A stretch of DNA of 8,940 bases from contig KL571280.1 in assembly GCA_000715855.1 (NCBI GenBank), forward strand, positions 4,826 to 13,765. Reading direction: 5' to 3'. Shown one piece after another: positions 1 through 5,649 of this stretch. The translations under genes were made by a program, and so were the position numbers. The number at the start of each line of letters is the position of its first letter. Within the stretch, counting starts at the first letter, position 1. Below the pieces are notes generated by a model that saw only the letters and a list, made by a program, of their open reading frames with translations, was not told the origin of the DNA and did no database searches. This stretch comes from Actinoplanes liguriensis. Lineage in GTDB: Bacteria > Actinomycetota > Actinomycetes > Mycobacteriales > Micromonosporaceae.

Positions 1-110
1 GAAGGGTCCCCGCGGGAGCGGCGGCCCGGACCGCAGCGGAGAGGTGACATGAAGATCTTGACGTTGATCCGGTGCCGTTGTGCCGAGGTGGAAGGAAAGT
101 TTCCGGCGAG

Positions 111-135
111 GCATGAGCTGCCTGCCGGGGGGTAT
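111..135 (+). promoter_or_regulatory. Putative sigmaB-type stress promoter for csbD
   Basis: GCAT at 111-114, a 15-nt spacer, then GGGTAT at 130-135. This fits the Streptomyces sigmaB-type consensus GNNT-N14-16-GGGTAC/T. Transcription would begin near 142, giving a leader of about 36 nt that carries GGAGG at 167-171 before the ATG at 178. CsbD was first described as a sigmaB-controlled protein in Bacillus, so promoter and gene agree. The assignment is by eye; short motifs of this kind can occur by chance. Confidence 0.55.
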
Positions 136-177
136 GTGAACGGCGAGACAGACTTCAACCCCTCCCGGAGGTGTGCG

Positions 178-351
178 ATGGCTTTCGACGACAAGGTCGA
201 CAACAAGGCCGAGGAAGTCGGCGGCAAGGTCAAGGAAGGCGTCGGCAAGGCCACGGACGACGAGCAGCTCGAGGCCGAGGGCAAGACCGACCAGGCCAGC
301 GCGAACATCAAGCAGGCCGGCGAGAAGATCAAGGACGTCTTCAAGTCCTGA
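178..351 (+). CDS. CsbD-family stress-response protein
   Basis: A 57-residue, very hydrophilic, lysine- and glutamate-rich protein whose whole length matches the CsbD domain: the GGKVKEGVGKAT segment at residues 15-26, then LEAEGK at 31-36 and a lysine-rich helix to the end. Family members are small cytoplasmic general-stress proteins of unknown biochemical activity. I chose the ATG at 178 because GGAGG (167-171) lies 6 nt upstream and the CsbD homology starts right there. An in-frame ATG at 49, with a weak GAGAGG before it, would add 43 residues unlike CsbD and would overlap the likely promoter at 111-135, so I reject it. The gene is monocistronic and ends 15 nt before a strong hairpin. There is no signal peptide or membrane segment. 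The family call is firm; the function is not. Confidence 0.9.
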   Translation: MAFDDKVDNKAEEVGGKVKEGVGKATDDEQLEAEGKTDQASANIKQAGEKIKDVFKS

Positions 352-365
352 GTGGGGTGCGGGAT

Positions 366-396
366 CGGGCCGGGGCTGACTGTCAGCCCCGGCCCG
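366..396. terminator. Hairpin terminator shared by convergent csbD and sulfite-oxidase genes
   Basis: A perfect 13-bp GC-rich stem pairs 366-378 with 384-396 around a 5-nt loop, followed on the plus strand by TTT at 398-400. It sits between the csbD stop (349-351) and the minus-strand stop (400-402), so it can serve csbD as an intrinsic terminator. For the minus-strand gene it could act as a hairpin terminator without a U-tract, since no T-run follows on that strand. Confidence 0.75.
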
Positions 397-399
397 GTT

Positions 400-1617
400 T
401 CATGCGGCGGTGACGGGCACCCGCACGACCGCGTCGAAGAGGTAACCGAGCGTGTTGTATCGGGCGACTTCCGGTTGCGAATTGCCGTTCACATCCGTGG
501 CCCTGGCGAGCAGCTCGTAGGCCCCGGCGGCCGGCTTCCAGTCCAGCTCCCACTGCTGCCAGGCGCCGTTCCAGGACGGCCCGGTGAACCGGGCGTGCCG
601 CCACGTCGCGCCGCCGTCTGTGCTGACCTCGACCGAGCGGATCGCGCCGCCCGCCGACCAGGAGCGCCCGGTCAGCCGCACCCGCCGGCCGGCCGCGAAC
701 GTGGTTCCCGGGTCGAGCTCGAACGCGCTCTTGATCACCTGCCGGTCGAAGGGCTGACCCTCGGCCGGGAACTCCGGGCCGAACAGCCGGTAGAACTGCG
801 TGTTCCAGGGGGAGAAGAGCGGTTCCGTGGACACCTCGATCTTCCCGACCCACTTGATCGAGGCGATGCCGATCCAGTGCGGGACGATCAGGCGGACCGG
901 GTGACCGTGGTCGGGCGGCAGCGGCTCGCCGTTCATCTCGTAGGCCAGCAGCACGTCGTCGAGCGCCTTGGCCACGGGCATCGGGCGGCGGACCGGGCCG
1001 AGGTCGACGCCGCCGGTCACGTAGTTCGGGTCGAGCCCGGAGGCTTGCACGTCCAGCGCGTCGCGGCGCACGCCGATCCGGCGGAGAACGGTCGACAGCC
1101 GCACGCCGCGCCAGCGCGCCACGCCGACGGCGCCCAGGCCCCACGCCGTACCGGAGACGGTTTGTCCCTGTTGTGAGGTGTAGTAGCCGCGGCCGTTGCC
1201 GGCGCATTCGACGGTGACCGCGCGGGTCTCCGCCGGTAGGCGGCGAAGATCCGTCAGGCTCAGGTGGGCGGTGTCGCCGCGCAGGCCCGCGCCGGAGATC
1301 TCCAGGTTCCAGGTGGACGCGTCGAGAACCGGGGTGCTGGTGTGATTGCGAACGAAGAATCGGTCCACCGGCACGAAGTAACCCTGATCCTTCAGTGCCG
1401 ACCACTTCGTCTCCGCGTTCGTGCCGAGAATCTTGAACAACTCGGGCGGCAGTGGCTTGACGATGGGGGAGTCGGCCGCGCGGGCCGGGCCCGGTGCCAG
1501 GCCGGCCGCGCCCACCGCCGCGGCCAGGGCGAGCAGGCTCCGCCGGGAGAAACCGCGGGCCCGCCCGGCCGTCCAGTCGCGCAGTCGTTCCTCGTCGTAT
1601 GCAACCTCATCGATCAT
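400..1617 (-). CDS. Tat-exported sulfite oxidase-type molybdopterin oxidoreductase
   Basis: 405 residues. Residues 24-47 form a twin-arginine signal (SRRSLLALAAA, R25-R26, then a hydrophobic stretch and ARA before a likely cleavage at 47/48), preceded by a hydrophilic n-region. The Moco-binding domain spans about 55-265 and contains RNH at 90-92, VECAGNGRG with the presumed molybdenum-ligand cysteine C138, AYEMNGEPLP at 225-234 and DHGHPVRLIVP at 236-246. The Ig-like Mo-co dimerisation domain covers about 275-400, with STDGGATWR at 332-340. This architecture is that of sulfite oxidase/SorA/SoxC-like enzymes, which oxidise sulfite to sulfate outside the membrane. There is no fused haem domain and no SorB-like cytochrome in the window, so the electron acceptor is unknown. 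The gene is divergent from an alkanesulfonate monooxygenase, which supports sulfite as substrate. The frame stays open far upstream, but the Tat signal and the promoter fix this ATG. Substrate is inferred. Confidence 0.88.
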   Translation of the reverse strand: MIDEVAYDEERLRDWTAGRARGFSRRSLLALAAAVGAAGLAPGPARAADSPIVKPLPPELFKILGTNAETKWSALKDQGYFVPVDRFFVRNHTSTPVLDASTWNLEISGAGLRGDTAHLSLTDLRRLPAETRAVTVECAGNGRGYYTSQQGQTVSGTAWGLGAVGVARWRGVRLSTVLRRIGVRRDALDVQASGLDPNYVTGGVDLGPVRRPMPVAKALDDVLLAYEMNGEPLPPDHGHPVRLIVPHWIGIASIKWVGKIEVSTEPLFSPWNTQFYRLFGPEFPAEGQPFDRQVIKSAFELDPGTTFAAGRRVRLTGRSWSAGGAIRSVEVSTDGGATWRHARFTGPSWNGAWQQWELDWKPAAGAYELLARATDVNGNSQPEVARYNTLGYLFDAVVRVPVTAA

Positions 1618-1625
1618 GCTGAGGC

Positions 1626-1631
1626 ATCCTA
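1626..1631 (-). promoter_or_regulatory. Putative -10 box of the sulfite-oxidase gene (leaderless)
   Basis: On the minus strand TAGGAT (TANNNT type) ends 8 nt before the ATG, which would put the transcription start at or next to the start codon. No convincing Shine-Dalgarno sequence precedes the ATG, as expected for a leaderless message. The box lies in one arm of the dyad at 1626-1646. I see no clear -35 element. Confidence 0.45.
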
Positions 1632-1646
1632 TCGAGCCGATGGGAT
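1626..1646. promoter_or_regulatory. Operator-like dyad in the sulfite-oxidase/ssuD intergenic gap
   Basis: Arms ATCCTATCG (1626-1634) and CGATGGGAT (1638-1646) are inverted repeats with one mismatch around a 3-nt centre. The dyad overlaps the presumed -10 of the minus-strand gene and the -35 region of the plus-strand gene, so one bound dimer could control both. The regulator is unknown and no regulator gene adjoins it. Confidence 0.5.
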
Positions 1647-1653
1647 TTCTGGG

Positions 1654-1659
1654 TAGGCT
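1654..1659 (+). promoter_or_regulatory. Putative -10 box of ssuD (leaderless)
   Basis: TAGGCT (TANNNT) ends 6 nt before the ATG at 1666, so the transcript should start at the start codon. There is no GGAGG-like ribosome site upstream, which fits a leaderless actinobacterial mRNA. Confidence 0.5.
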
Positions 1660-1665
1660 CCGGGT

Positions 1666-2802
1666 ATGGACTTCCACTGGTTTCTTCCCACCAACGGCGA
1701 CAGCCGGGACATCGTGGGCGGCGGTCACGGCACACCGGTCGGCTCGGCCGGCGGCGTCCGTCCGCTGACCATCGGTTATCTCGGCCAGATCGCGCGCAGC
1801 GCCGAGCAGCTCGGGTTCGTCGGCGCGCTGACCCCGACCGGGGCCTGGTGCGAGGACGCGTGGCTGACCACGGCAATGCTGACCGAGGTCACCGAGCGGC
1901 TGAAGTTCCTGGTCGCGTTCCGGCCCGGGCTGATCTCGCCGACCCTCGCCGCGCAGATGTCGTCGACGTTCCAGCGGCTGTCCGGCGGGCGGCTGCTGCT
2001 CAACGTGGTGACCGGCGGGGAGTCCGCCGAGCAGCGGCAGTTCGGTGACTTCCTCGACAAGGACTCGCGCTACGCGCGGACCGCCGAGTTCCTCACGGTG
2101 GTCCGCGGATTGCTGCGGGGCGAGACGATCTCGTACGACGGTGCGTACGTGCAGGTCGAGAACGCCAAGCTCACGAGGGTGCCCGACGTCGCGCCCGCCA
2201 TCTACTTCGGCGGGTCCTCGAAAGCGGCCGGCCCGGTCGCCGCCGACCACGCCGACGTCTACCTGACCTGGGGCGAGCCCCCGGCGCAGGTGGCCGAGAA
2301 GTTAGCCTGGATTCGCACTCTGAAGCCGGACATGCGGTTCGGGATCCGTCTGCACGTGATCACCCGGGACACCGCCGAGGCGGCCTGGGCGGAAGCGGCC
2401 CGGCTGCTGCAGAACGTCTCCGAGCAGGACATCGCCGGGGTCCAGGCCGGGCTGCGCACCAGCGAGTCGGAGGGGCAGCGCCGGATGCTGGAACTGCACG
2501 GCGGTAACCGGGACGGCCTGGTCGTCTCGCCGAACCTGTGGGCCGGCGTGGGCCTGGTCCGCGGCGGGGCCGGCACCGCGCTGGTCGGCAGCCACACCGA
2601 GGTCGCGGACCGCCTGGAGGAGTACGCGGCGCTCGGCATCTCGGAGTTCATCCTCTCCGGGTACCCGCACCTGGAGGAGGCGTACTGGTTCGGCGAAGGA
2701 GTCCTGCCCGAGCTGCGTCGCCGCGGCCTCTGGCAGCACCCGGCGGGGGAGCGCGACACCGCCCCGGCCGTCATCCCGTTCGCCGGAGTCCCCACCCGCT
2801 GA
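1666..2802 (+). CDS. ssuD: FMNH2-dependent alkanesulfonate monooxygenase, SsuD type
   Basis: 378 residues, an LLM-class (bacterial luciferase-like) TIM barrel. From memory of E. coli SsuD, long blocks match: FWFLPT-like start at 4-9, GYLGQIA at 37-43, PTG.WCEDAWL at 57-67, RLKFLVAFRP at 78-87, IYFGGSS at 179-185, YLTWGEPP at 199-206, RFGIRLHVI at 224-232, SPNLWAGVGLVRGGAGTALV at 288-307 and SGYPHLEEAY at 331-340. Residues equivalent to the E. coli active-site Cys54, Arg226, His228, Arg297 and Tyr331 are present as C62, R228, H230, R299 and Y333. The enzyme is expected to be cytoplasmic and to use FMNH2 and O2 to split C-S bonds of alkanesulfonates, yielding an aldehyde and sulfite. A reductase such as SsuE must supply FMNH2; neither it nor SsuABC is in the window. 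Length and conservation argue for SsuD over generic LLM enzymes. Exact substrates are not readable from sequence. Confidence 0.9.
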   Translation: MDFHWFLPTNGDSRDIVGGGHGTPVGSAGGVRPLTIGYLGQIARSAEQLGFVGALTPTGAWCEDAWLTTAMLTEVTERLKFLVAFRPGLISPTLAAQMSSTFQRLSGGRLLLNVVTGGESAEQRQFGDFLDKDSRYARTAEFLTVVRGLLRGETISYDGAYVQVENAKLTRVPDVAPAIYFGGSSKAAGPVAADHADVYLTWGEPPAQVAEKLAWIRTLKPDMRFGIRLHVITRDTAEAAWAEAARLLQNVSEQDIAGVQAGLRTSESEGQRRMLELHGGNRDGLVVSPNLWAGVGLVRGGAGTALVGSHTEVADRLEEYAALGISEFILSGYPHLEEAYWFGEGVLPELRRRGLWQHPAGERDTAPAVIPFAGVPTR

Positions 2803-2825
2803 TCGTCGGCGGCGAGAGCGTGCCG

Positions 2826-2875
2826 GCCGGCACTGAGGGCTCGGAGCGACGCTCTTGCGAGCCGTGAGTGCCAGC
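2826..2875. terminator. Long imperfect hairpin (element A) after ssuD
   Basis: Arms 2826-2843 and 2858-2875 pair at 15 of 18 positions, including a perfect 6-bp GGCTCG/CGAGCC inner stem, and the loop holds a further GAGCG-A-CGCTC mini-stem (2844-2854). There is no T-run. It lies 24 nt past the ssuD stop in the convergent gap with the MmpL gene, so it is a likely factor-assisted or U-less bidirectional terminator. Its right arm (2862-2875) matches a hairpin arm at 6634-6647 in 13 of 14 bases. Confidence 0.6.
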
Positions 2876-2937
2876 TGACGACCGGGAGCCGGCGCTCACG
2901 GCTCCCGGTGCGTCCGGGGAGAACCGTGAGCGCCGGC
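2862..2937. repeat. Intergenic CCGTGAGNGCC repeat copies
   Basis: CCGTGAGTGCCAGC (2862-2875) and CCGTGAGCGCCGGC (2924-2937) are two direct copies, with an inverted copy at 2888-2901. A third direct copy, CCGTGAGAGCCAGC, sits at 6634-6647 in the other long convergent gap. All fall in hairpin arms outside genes. They could be a small palindromic repeat family or a shared terminator type. Confidence 0.5.
2881..2937. terminator. Two overlapping hairpins (element B) at the ssuD/mmpL 3' junction
   Basis: Stem 1 pairs ACCGGGAGCC (2881-2890) with GGCTCCCGGT (2900-2909). Stem 2 pairs GCCGGCGCTCACGG (2888-2901) perfectly with CCGTGAGCGCCGGC (2924-2937). The two share bases and cannot form together. 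Element B ends just before the MmpL stop (2942-2944), so it is first in line for minus-strand transcripts and second for ssuD transcripts. It probably terminates in both directions; no U-tract is present. Confidence 0.6.
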
Positions 2938-2941
2938 CGGA

Positions 2942-4978
2942 TCAGCCCTTGTCGGCGGATTCCGGGAGCTTGGCCCGGTCGACGGCGTTCCAGTCCTTGC
3001 CCCGGGCCGGGACATCGCCCGCCGGTGCCGCCGGAGCGTGCGGCCGGCCCGGCCACCAGAACCGGTCACCGAGGATGGTGGCCAGAGCCGGGACCAGGAC
3101 GGTACGGACGAGCAGCGTGTCCAGCAGCACCCCGATCATCACGATCACCCCGATCTGGGTCAGCGTGATCACCGGAAGCACCCCGAGCACCGCGAACACC
3201 GCCGCCAGCAGGATGCCCGCGCTCGTGATGACGGCGCCGGTGACCGCGACCGCGTGCACCATGCCGTCCCGGGTGCCGCGCTTGCCGGCCTCCTCCCGAG
3301 CCCGGGTGACCAGGAAGATGTTGTAGTCCACCCCGAGTGCCACCAGGAACAGGAACGAGAAGAGCGGCACCTGGTTGTCCAGCGCGTGGTCGAACAGGAA
3401 CGACCCCGCCCCGAGCGCCGCACCGTAACTGGCGATCACCGTGACGATCAGCAGCAGCGGAGCGACCAGCGCCCGCAGGAGCAGGACCAGCACGAGCAGC
3501 ACCACCAGCAGGATCACCGGGGCGATCACCTCCAGGTCGTGCCGGGTCGCGTTCCGGGTGTCGAGGCTGGTCGCGACACTGCCGCCGACCAGCGCCCGGC
3601 CGTCCAGCTCCGAGCGCAGCGTGCGAATGGCGTCGAAGGCGCTCGTCGTGTCCGGCGCCGCGTCCAGGATCACCTGGATGCCGGCCTGGGACGCGTTCTG
3701 CTCGGCGATCCGCGCCTGCGCCACCCCGGGCGTGCCGGAGATCGCCGACAGCACGGACTGCGCCTGATCGGGGCTGGTCAGCACCACGGTCGGGCTGGCC
3801 GCGCCGGCCGGGAAGTACTTCGAGAGCGTCTCCAGCCCGGCCACCGACTCGGACTCGACCCGGAACTGCTCGGTCTGTGACAGGCCGAGTCGCGTGCCGA
3901 GCCCACCGGCGGACAGCACGCCGAGGATGATCACCGAGGCGACGGTGACGACGATCGGCTTGCGGGCGACGGCCCGGCCGACCCGCGCCCACACGCCCTT
4001 CTCCGCCTCGACGCCGGCCTGGCCGACCCGCGGCACGAACGGCCAGAACAGCCCCCGCCCGCAGATCACCAGCGCGGCCGGCAGCACCAGCAGCGCGAAG
4101 AGCGCGGCGACCGCGATCCCGGCCGCGGCCGTGACACCCAGCGACACGTTGCTCTCCAGGCTGGCCAGCAGCAGTGTGAGCAGGCTCAGGATCACCGTTC
4201 CGGCGCTCGCCGCGATGGCCGGCCCGGCCCCGCGCAGCGCGACCTTCATGGCCTCGAACCGGTCCTCGTGGTGGTGCAGCTCCTCCCGGTAGCGGGAGAT
4301 CAGCAGCAGCGCGTAGTCCGTTCCCGCGCCGAACACCAGCACCGTCACGATGCCCGTGGTGGAGCCGCTGACCGGCAGGCTGGTGTGCTGGGAGATGAGC
4401 GCGACCAGGCCGGTGGTGACCCGGTCGGCGAGACCGACCACGAAGAGCGGGACCAGCCAGAGCAGCGGACTGCGGTACGTCACGAGCAGCAGCAGCGCGA
4501 CCACCACGACGGTCACGAGCAGCAGCCGCGTGTTGGCCCCGGTGAAGCTGTCCGCCAGGTCGGCGCTGAACCCGGCGCCACCGGTGACCTGCGCGGTCAC
4601 GCCGGCGGGCAGCCCGTCCCGCACCTTGGCGCGCAGGTCGGTGACCTGCTTGATGGTCTCGTCGGACGACACGCCGGCCGGCAGGGGCACCGAGACGATC
4701 GCGGCCTTCCGGTCGTCGCTGAGGATCGGCCGGCCCAGGTCCTTGACCGTGGCCAGGTCGGCGTCGGTCAGCGCCTGGCCGCCCTTCGCGACCACGACCA
4801 GGGCGGCGTTCGTCCGGCCGGAGGGCAGTTCCTTCTGCAGCTGAGCCACGCGGGTGGACTCGGCCGATGACGGCAACGAGGCGTTCGGGTCGTTGGTGGT
4901 TCTCGTCGACCCCGAAAGGCCGATCACCAGACCGCCGAGCACCAGGGCCAGGAGCAGAGATGCCCATGCCCGTCTCAT
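2942..4978 (-). CDS. MmpL/RND-family membrane transporter
   Basis: 678 residues with the MmpL layout: one N-terminal membrane helix (about 5-22), a large extracytoplasmic loop (23-150), five helices (about 151-306), a second helix cluster starting at 341-361, a second loop (362-480), then five helices (about 483-632), 12 in all. The hallmark proton-relay aspartate-tyrosine pairs occur once in each half: GAGTDYALLLISRYREE (D221-Y222) and ALGVDYNIFLVTRAREE (D551-Y552). Family members use the proton gradient to export lipids, siderophores or drugs. GGAGG lies 4 nt before the ATG, so the start is firm, although the cytoplasmic N-terminus before helix 1 is very short. The C-terminal tail (from about 640) is short and hydrophilic, unlike the long tail of MmpL3. 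The gene is divergent from a MarR gene with a shared palindrome, which suggests MarR-controlled export of a small toxic compound. Substrate unknown. Confidence 0.9.
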   Translation of the reverse strand: MRRAWASLLLALVLGGLVIGLSGSTRTTNDPNASLPSSAESTRVAQLQKELPSGRTNAALVVVAKGGQALTDADLATVKDLGRPILSDDRKAAIVSVPLPAGVSSDETIKQVTDLRAKVRDGLPAGVTAQVTGGAGFSADLADSFTGANTRLLLVTVVVVALLLLVTYRSPLLWLVPLFVVGLADRVTTGLVALISQHTSLPVSGSTTGIVTVLVFGAGTDYALLLISRYREELHHHEDRFEAMKVALRGAGPAIAASAGTVILSLLTLLLASLESNVSLGVTAAAGIAVAALFALLVLPAALVICGRGLFWPFVPRVGQAGVEAEKGVWARVGRAVARKPIVVTVASVIILGVLSAGGLGTRLGLSQTEQFRVESESVAGLETLSKYFPAGAASPTVVLTSPDQAQSVLSAISGTPGVAQARIAEQNASQAGIQVILDAAPDTTSAFDAIRTLRSELDGRALVGGSVATSLDTRNATRHDLEVIAPVILLVVLLVLVLLLRALVAPLLLIVTVIASYGAALGAGSFLFDHALDNQVPLFSFLFLVALGVDYNIFLVTRAREEAGKRGTRDGMVHAVAVTGAVITSAGILLAAVFAVLGVLPVITLTQIGVIVMIGVLLDTLLVRTVLVPALATILGDRFWWPGRPHAPAAPAGDVPARGKDWNAVDRAKLPESADKG

Positions 4979-4993
4979 GAATCCTCCAAAACA

Positions 4994-5018
4994 AAGAATC
5001 TCGACAATCGAGATTCTT
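4994..5018. promoter_or_regulatory. MarR-type operator, perfect 25-bp palindrome
   Basis: Arms AAGAATCTCGA (4994-5004) and TCGAGATTCTT (5008-5018) are exact reverse complements around CAA. The AT-rich ends stand out in this GC-rich DNA. ATCTCGA-n3-TCGAGAT dyads of this sort are typical MarR-family sites, and a MarR gene begins 34 nt away. The palindrome overlaps the presumed -10 of the MmpL gene, so binding there should repress it; autoregulation of the MarR gene is likely. Confidence 0.85.
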
Positions 5019-5041
5019 ACCCACGGCGACTAGATCTGCAA
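5013..5041 (-). promoter_or_regulatory. Putative promoter of the MmpL gene
   Basis: On the minus strand TTGCAG (5036-5041) is followed after 16 nt by TAAGAAT (5013-5019), an acceptable -35/-10 pair. The -10 merges with the proximal arm of the palindrome at 4994-5018, the arrangement expected for repression by occlusion. Confidence 0.45.
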
Positions 5042-5052
5042 CACTTACCTCC

Positions 5053-5547
5053 GTGGACCACCCGGAAGACACCACGGCGGAACGGCAGCGCCTGCGCTCC
5101 CGGCTCGTCGACCTGCTCAACGCGTACGCCAGCGAGGCCAACCACATCGGGCACGCCTTCGCCGGCCGCAACCACCTGCACGGCCCCGACCTGCACGCGC
5201 TGCTCGCGGTGATGCACGCCGAGCGGGCCGGCGCGCCGCTGACCCCGGGCCGGCTCGGTGAGGCGATGGGGCTCTCCTCCGGCGCGACGACCGCGATGAT
5301 CGACCGGCTCGAACGCGACGGGCACCTGCGCCGGGCTCGCGAGAGCACCGACCGGCGCGTGGTCCACCTGCGCTACGGCGAGTCCGGGATGTCGCTGGCC
5401 ATGGCGTTCTTCACCCCGCTCGCGCCGCGCACCGACGCCGTGATGGCGAAGTTCGACGTCGCCGAGCTCCAGGTGGTGGAGAGGTTCGTCCAGGGCATGG
5501 TCGACGCGCTTCTGGATTATCGCGACGAGCTGCGCGGCCGCGGCTGA
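5053..5547 (+). CDS. MarR-family transcriptional regulator (beside MmpL gene)
   Basis: 164 residues with a MarR winged helix in the middle: helices from about 46, the HTH at 64-88 with recognition helix SSGATTAMIDRLERDGHL at 75-92, and a wing containing ESTDRRVVHLRY at 97-108 with the conserved D100-R101-R102. Flanking helices (12-38 and 115-160) should form the dimer interface. The GTG at 5053 is the only sensible start; there is no Shine-Dalgarno sequence upstream, so the message may be leaderless, but I cannot point to a clear -10 box. The gene is divergent from the MmpL transporter across 74 bp that hold a perfect palindrome, so it very likely represses the pump and itself until a ligand binds. 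Ligand unknown. The TPR gene follows 102 bp downstream on the same strand, possibly separated by a hairpin. Confidence 0.88.
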   Translation: MDHPEDTTAERQRLRSRLVDLLNAYASEANHIGHAFAGRNHLHGPDLHALLAVMHAERAGAPLTPGRLGEAMGLSSGATTAMIDRLERDGHLRRARESTDRRVVHLRYGESGMSLAMAFFTPLAPRTDAVMAKFDVAELQVVERFVQGMVDALLDYRDELRGRG

Positions 5548-5591
5548 CCGGAGTCACTCGCGATTCGTTTCCGGAACGCGGATTAACGCAA

Positions 5592-5618
5592 CTGGGCCGC
5601 AACGTGCGGTTCTCCCAG
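5592..5618 (+). terminator. Weak hairpin between MarR and TPR genes
   Basis: CTGGG (5592-5596) pairs with CCCAG (5614-5618) and CCGCA (5597-5601) with TGCGG (5605-5609) around a 3-nt loop, with a 4-nt bulge (5610-5613). It lies 44 nt past the MarR stop and 31 nt before the TPR start, and no T-run follows. It could attenuate read-through or simply be leader structure. Confidence 0.35.
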
Positions 5619-5649
5619 GTCGGGGTGTGCGCCGCCGATCTACGGACTC

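Noticed and set aside
58..63. TTGACG as a -35 element upstream of csbD
   Set aside because: No acceptable -10 lies 16-18 nt downstream.
49..177. In-frame N-terminal extension of CsbD from ATG 49, preceded by GAGAGG
   Set aside because: The added 43 residues do not resemble CsbD, overlap the likely promoter, and the ATG at 178 has a better ribosome site and starts exactly at the domain.
497..504. No sequence feature; note that residue 497-504 of the ABC exporter reads FSGGEKQR, which I considered as a degenerate, inactive ATPase signature
   Set aside because: This variant is common in actinobacterial exporters, and all other catalytic motifs are intact, so inactivity is not supported. The numbers here are protein residues; the DNA is 8676-8699.
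352..1176. 274-residue plus-strand open frame after csbD
   Set aside because: It is antisense to the Moco enzyme, begins inside the terminator region and has no recognisable domain.
1618..2250. Longer minus-strand version of the sulfite oxidase reaching to 2250
   Set aside because: The extension is antisense to ssuD, low in complexity, and would bury the Tat signal internally; the leaderless promoter and signal place the start at 1617.
3066..5348. 760-residue minus-strand open frame over the MmpL and MarR genes
   Set aside because: It has no membrane helices and shadows the MmpL frame with its two DY motifs.
5569..5576. TTCCGGAA palindrome in the MarR-TPR gap, considered as an operator or an ECF-type promoter
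   Set aside because: Eight bases is too short to call, and I could not place an AAC-N16-17-CGT pair with correct spacing.
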